Shown here: positions 63,332 through 64,000 of the stretch, piece by piece | How positions within the stretch are numbered: position 1 is the stretch's first letter | How the letters are laid out: each line of letters opens with the position of its first letter | Source of the DNA: Rotaria socialis | Lineage: Eukaryota > Rotifera > Eurotatoria > Philodinida > Philodinidae | Length of the DNA: 64,000 bases | Assembly: GCA_905331475.1 (NCBI GenBank) | Contig: CAJNYU010002165.1 | Location: 1 to 64,000, forward strand | Reading direction: 5' to 3' | Program-made: the position numbers and the translations under genes | The notes under the pieces: generated by a model | What the model was told of the DNA's origin: nothing | Databases searched by the model: none | What the model saw: the letters and a program-made list of their open reading frames with translations, nothing else

Positions 63332-64000
63332 GTTTGGTTTTAAAGAAACACAAATTTTCTGGTTGCAAATCTAAAATAATTTATATCAATTTAAATAGAT
63401 CTTTTTATTCTAATTCACCGTGTTTCTCTATAGATGAGAAAACATGGTTGACCTATGTAATGGACTTTCTCAATCGTGATATAAAAAAATAAAATACCGA
63501 TTCGATCAGTTTAGTTACTTTTATGTGTCACATAAAAATAATACTAAGTTAAGCTTTCTTCTTACTTTAAATATATTCATATCTTGCTAACTATACATAC
63601 TATCAGTGTATAATGTGGACCTTTTTTTTTTCATTTTGTCATTTGTTTTCTGCCTCTCTTCCTCCCACTCTCTCGATGCGCTCTCTTTTCTCCTAACACT
63701 TTTCTTTTATTTTGTATCAGTGCATTCGTTCACTCGTTTTCCAAGAATTTTTGATTCTACTTGATTCTCATCTCTCATTTGCTGTTCTTTTTTTTATCTC
63801 ATGTCTAAATTGAAAACACAGTTCAATGTTGCTCTCTCACTTCTTGCTCATCTTTTCTTCCTTCGACTTTTTTTTTGCACATTGGAACATCGCAGACAAA
63901 GCACAATAGAATTACTTATGTAATTGTATACATAAATGAATGAGAAATCGTAAAAGGTCCACCCTAAAAGAGATAAGAAACAAAGCATCCTATAATTTCT
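63332..64000. other. Upstream region with pyrimidine-rich tract
   Basis: 5' flank of the secreted-peptide gene. From about 63620 to 63870 the plus strand is dominated by C/T runs (TTTTTTTTTTC, CTCTCTTCCTCCCACTCTCTC). No gene was recognised before the window ends. Confidence 0.5.

Noticed and set aside
1-64000. CRISPR arrays, bacterial operon signals, rRNA genes
   Set aside because: The sequence is spliced eukaryotic DNA; no evenly spaced short direct repeats and no rRNA-like stretches were found.

Overview
This window looks like nuclear DNA of a small invertebrate. My best guess is a bdelloid rotifer. The DNA is roughly 70% A+T, most introns are only about 50-80 bp with plain GT..AG ends, genes are fairly dense, the receptors and the CEP89 and MAP3K4 homologues are animal-type, and many short non-autonomous DNA transposons are present. 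The organism call is an inference. The gene models were built by hand from reading-frame and splice-phase continuity.

Layout. 1-340: a short transposon-like element. 782-2453 (-): a class A neuropeptide-type GPCR. 2.5-9.7 kb: no gene recognised. 9.7-23.9 kb (-): three genes head to tail with very small gaps, in transcription order asparaginyl-tRNA synthetase (21391-23894), a MAP3K4/MEKK4-like kinase of 22 exons and about 2232 residues (10923-21189), and the mitochondrial rRNA 2'-O-methyltransferase MRM1 (9694-10650). All three ATGs sit directly after an AG acceptor-like site, which suggests spliced-leader trans-splicing and possibly one shared transcript. 24.4-29.1 kb (+): a decayed GPAT1-like (glycerol-3-phosphate acyltransferase) gene plus a second fragment of its 5' end. 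30.9-31.9 kb (-): a single-exon orphan GPCR. 32.5-34.1 kb: a fold-back element. 34.1-42.1 kb: no gene recognised. 42.1-44.7 kb (+): a five-exon gene of unknown function. 45.2-54.6 kb: an accessory stretch with a decayed 31-bp repeat array, several inverted-repeat elements with 8-bp target duplications, and a multiply disabled IPT/TIG plus FN2-like pseudogene carrying two of those insertions. 56.9-62.6 kb (+): a 21-exon CEP89 homologue (845 aa). 62.9-63.3 kb (-): a 96-aa secreted peptide.

The intact genes are housekeeping (translation, mitochondrial ribosome), signalling (kinase, two GPCRs, secreted peptide) and centriole/cilium (CEP89). The most notable points are: (i) the MAP3K4-like kinase has HCD and DFN instead of HRD and DFG; (ii) the NARS1-MAP3K4-MRM1 same-strand cluster has splice acceptors abutting every start codon; (iii) the GPAT-like locus has lost all recognisable acyltransferase blocks; (iv) at least five non-autonomous elements have exact 8-bp target-site duplications, one carrying a FLYWCH-like coding fragment; (v) one insertion leaves a reading frame that would be contiguous without it, inside a gene already dead from several lesions.
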